A stretch of 64,000 bases of DNA from Actinomycetospora sp. NBRC 106378 (GTDB taxonomy: Bacteria; Actinomycetota; Actinomycetes; Mycobacteriales; Pseudonocardiaceae). The stretch spans positions 310,001 through 374,000 of the forward strand of contig NZ_BSTT01000003.1 of NCBI RefSeq assembly GCF_030269685.1, given 5' to 3'. Shown piece by piece: positions 62,805-64,000 of this stretch (the first letter of the stretch is position 1; the number at the start of each line of letters is the position of its first letter). Position numbers and translations under genes: made by a program. The notes under the pieces were generated by a model. The model ran no database searches and had not been told where the DNA came from. It was given only the letters and a program-made list of their open reading frames with translations.

Positions 62805-63527
62805 GTGACCACGGTGATCCTGCTCCGACACGGACGCTCGACCGCGAACGTCTCGGGGGTCCTGGCCGGGCGCGCACCCGGCGTCGGGCTCGACGACACG
62901 GGGCGGGCCCAGGCCGAGAAGCTCGTCGACCGGCTGGCGCAGCTGCCCATCGCCGCCGCCGTCCGCTCGCCGCTGCAGCGGTGCGCGGAGACGCTGTCCC
63001 CGCTGCTCGAGGCGCGGGGGCTGGACGCGGTCGTCGAGGACGACCTCGCCGAGGTCGACTACGGCGACTGGACCGGCAAGACCCTCGGGGAGCTCGGCAA
63101 GGAGGACCTCTGGAAGGTCGTCCAGGCGCACCCGTCGGCGGCGGTGTTCCCCGGCGGTGAGGGGCTCGCGCACGTGCAGCACCGCTCGGTCGCCGCGATC
63201 CGCCGCCACGCCGCGCGCATCGCCGAGGAGCACGGCCCGAAGGCCGTCTGGGTCGCCTGCAGCCACGGCGACGTGATCAAGTCGGTGGTGGCCGACGCCC
63301 TCGGGCTGCACCTCGACTCGTTCCAGCGGATCACGGTCGACCCGTCCTCGATCAGTGTGATCAGCTACACGCCGACCCGGCCCTTCGTGGTGCGGGTCAA
63401 CGACACCGGTGGTGATCTCGCCTCGCTGGTGCCGAAGCCCGATCCGGAGCCCGGGACGGAGGGCGCCGAGGGGGCCGCCGAGCCGACCGCCGACGCGGTG
63501 GTCGGTGGCTCGACCGGCGTAAACTGA
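62805..63527 (+). CDS. Histidine phosphatase (Rv2135c-like)
   Basis: 240 residues from GTG 62805. RHG at LLRHGRSTANV, Arg in SPLQRCAETL, and SHGDVIKSV with the second His define a phosphoglycerate-mutase-like phosphatase. Acidic Glu/Ala-rich C-terminus (about 200-240). Substrate unknown. Order uppP, this gene, DUF3090 equals Rv2136c-Rv2134c. Confidence 0.88.
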   Translation: MTTVILLRHGRSTANVSGVLAGRAPGVGLDDTGRAQAEKLVDRLAQLPIAAAVRSPLQRCAETLSPLLEARGLDAVVEDDLAEVDYGDWTGKTLGELGKEDLWKVVQAHPSAAVFPGGEGLAHVQHRSVAAIRRHAARIAEEHGPKAVWVACSHGDVIKSVVADALGLHLDSFQRITVDPSSISVISYTPTRPFVVRVNDTGGDLASLVPKPDPEPGTEGAEGAAEPTADAVVGGSTGVN

Positions 63528-63550
63528 CCGCGCGCATGACGAGCCGTCAC

Positions 63551-63570
63551 GCCGGGAACTCACTCCCGGC
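63551..63570. terminator. Small hairpin between phosphatase and DUF3090 genes
   Basis: GCCGGGA-ACTCAC-TCCCGGC, perfect 7-bp stem, 24 bp after the phosphatase stop. Weak evidence of termination or attenuation. Confidence 0.35.
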
Positions 63571-63597
63571 CCGACCAGCACGACCAATCGAGGGGCC

Positions 63598-64000
63598 ATG
63601 CCCAGGGTGATCCACGTCTTCCGCCAGCCCGACCGGTTCGTCGCCGGCACGGTCGGCGAGCCGGGCGACCGCTCGTTCTACCTGCAGGCCACCGAGTCGG
63701 CCCGCAAGGTGTCCGTGCTGCTCGAGAAGCAGCAGGTGTCGGTGCTCTCGGAGCGGATCGGCACGCTGTTGGAGGAGGTCTCGCGCCGCTTCGGCGCCGA
63801 GGTCCCGCCCACCACCCCGGAGAACGAGGTCGACACCTCGCCGCTGGACGTGCCGGTCGAGGAGGAGTTCCGCGTCGGCACGATGGGCCTCGGCTGGGAC
63901 GCCGAGTCCCGCAACGTCGTGGTCGAGCTGCTCGCGGTCACCGAGGAGGAGGTCGACGAGTCCGTCGTCCTCGACGACACCGACGAGGGGCCCGACGCCC
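63598..64000 (+). CDS. DUF3090 family protein, 5' part (3' end outside window)
   Basis: 134 codons visible from ATG 63598 (GAGGGG upstream). MPRVIHVFRQPDRFVAGTVG and FYLQATESARKVSVLLEKQQ are DUF3090 landmarks (Rv2134c type). The family sits with a SCO1664-like kinase fold gene and mshC downstream in relatives, which cannot be seen here. Function unknown. Confidence 0.85.
   Translation, partial: MPRVIHVFRQPDRFVAGTVGEPGDRSFYLQATESARKVSVLLEKQQVSVLSERIGTLLEEVSRRFGAEVPPTTPENEVDTSPLDVPVEEEFRVGTMGLGWDAESRNVVVELLAVTEEEVDESVVLDDTDEGPDA

Overview
The window is very GC-rich DNA (mostly G or C at third codon positions, many GTG starts, four-base ATGA/GTGA gene overlaps) from an actinobacterium. Three gene blocks match the order known in Mycobacterium tuberculosis, and an InhA-type enoyl reductase follows FabG. 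Together with the mycobacterial-style but non-identical context, this suggests Pseudonocardiales (Actinomycetospora or Pseudonocardia-like); that placement is inference. No rRNA, IS, prophage or CRISPR was seen. One tRNA is present.

Layout. 1-8736 is a Rv1480-Rv1488-like block: DUF58 (cut by the window edge), VWA protein, fabG, inhA, an M50-type membrane protease, ferrochelatase, a Rv1486c-like protein, DUF3097, NfeD and SPFH. 8747-13430 has a Clostridia-type glutamyl-tRNA synthetase, two bacterial PH-domain membrane proteins and a DUF3616 protein. 13431-13919 is a gene-free stretch with 52-bp tandem repeats. 13920-21727 has a TauE/SafE exporter, a lipoprotein with a probable frameshift, two tandem succinate-semialdehyde dehydrogenases, a CrtU-like FAD oxidoreductase, a small lipoprotein, a VTT membrane protein and a glycolipid-binding-domain protein. 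21799-28718 is a complete Rv3689-Rv3695-like MoxR operon. 28732-33265 is a copper module: CopA-type ATPase, a small membrane protein and a CopD/CtaG fusion.

33402-42050 is metabolic and accessory: MFS, ilvA, a small toxin-antitoxin-like pair, a split glucose/GlcNAc PTS, htpG and an LLM flavin oxidoreductase. 42090-42217 is the internally deleted remnant of a Uma2 gene. 42362-45437 is a tctCBA tricarboxylate transporter. 45575-51578 holds NUDIX, tautomerase, P450, DinB, M20 peptidase, crotonase and CDF transporter genes. 51780-53231 is an ArsR-controlled SRPBCC/ArsR/DUF899 operon with two visible operators. 53080-57101 holds membrane proteins, an HTH-less LysR-type ligand-binding protein facing DUF5997, and a four-domain cold-shock protein. 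tRNA-Leu(GAG) follows at 57193-57276. 57341-64000 is a Rv2141c-Rv2134c-like block: M20 peptidase, SDR, quinone reductase, aldo/keto reductase, DUF5703, uppP, phosphatase and DUF3090 (cut by the edge).

The most unusual signals are in the DNA rather than in any one gene. A 14-mer, CCCGTCGTCGGGAA, occurs five times exactly plus several near matches. Several families of dispersed palindromic or GC-rich repeats sit between convergent genes and sometimes inside coding frames. Many genes have a -10-like hexamer 6-9 nt before the start codon with no Shine-Dalgarno, which suggests leaderless transcripts.
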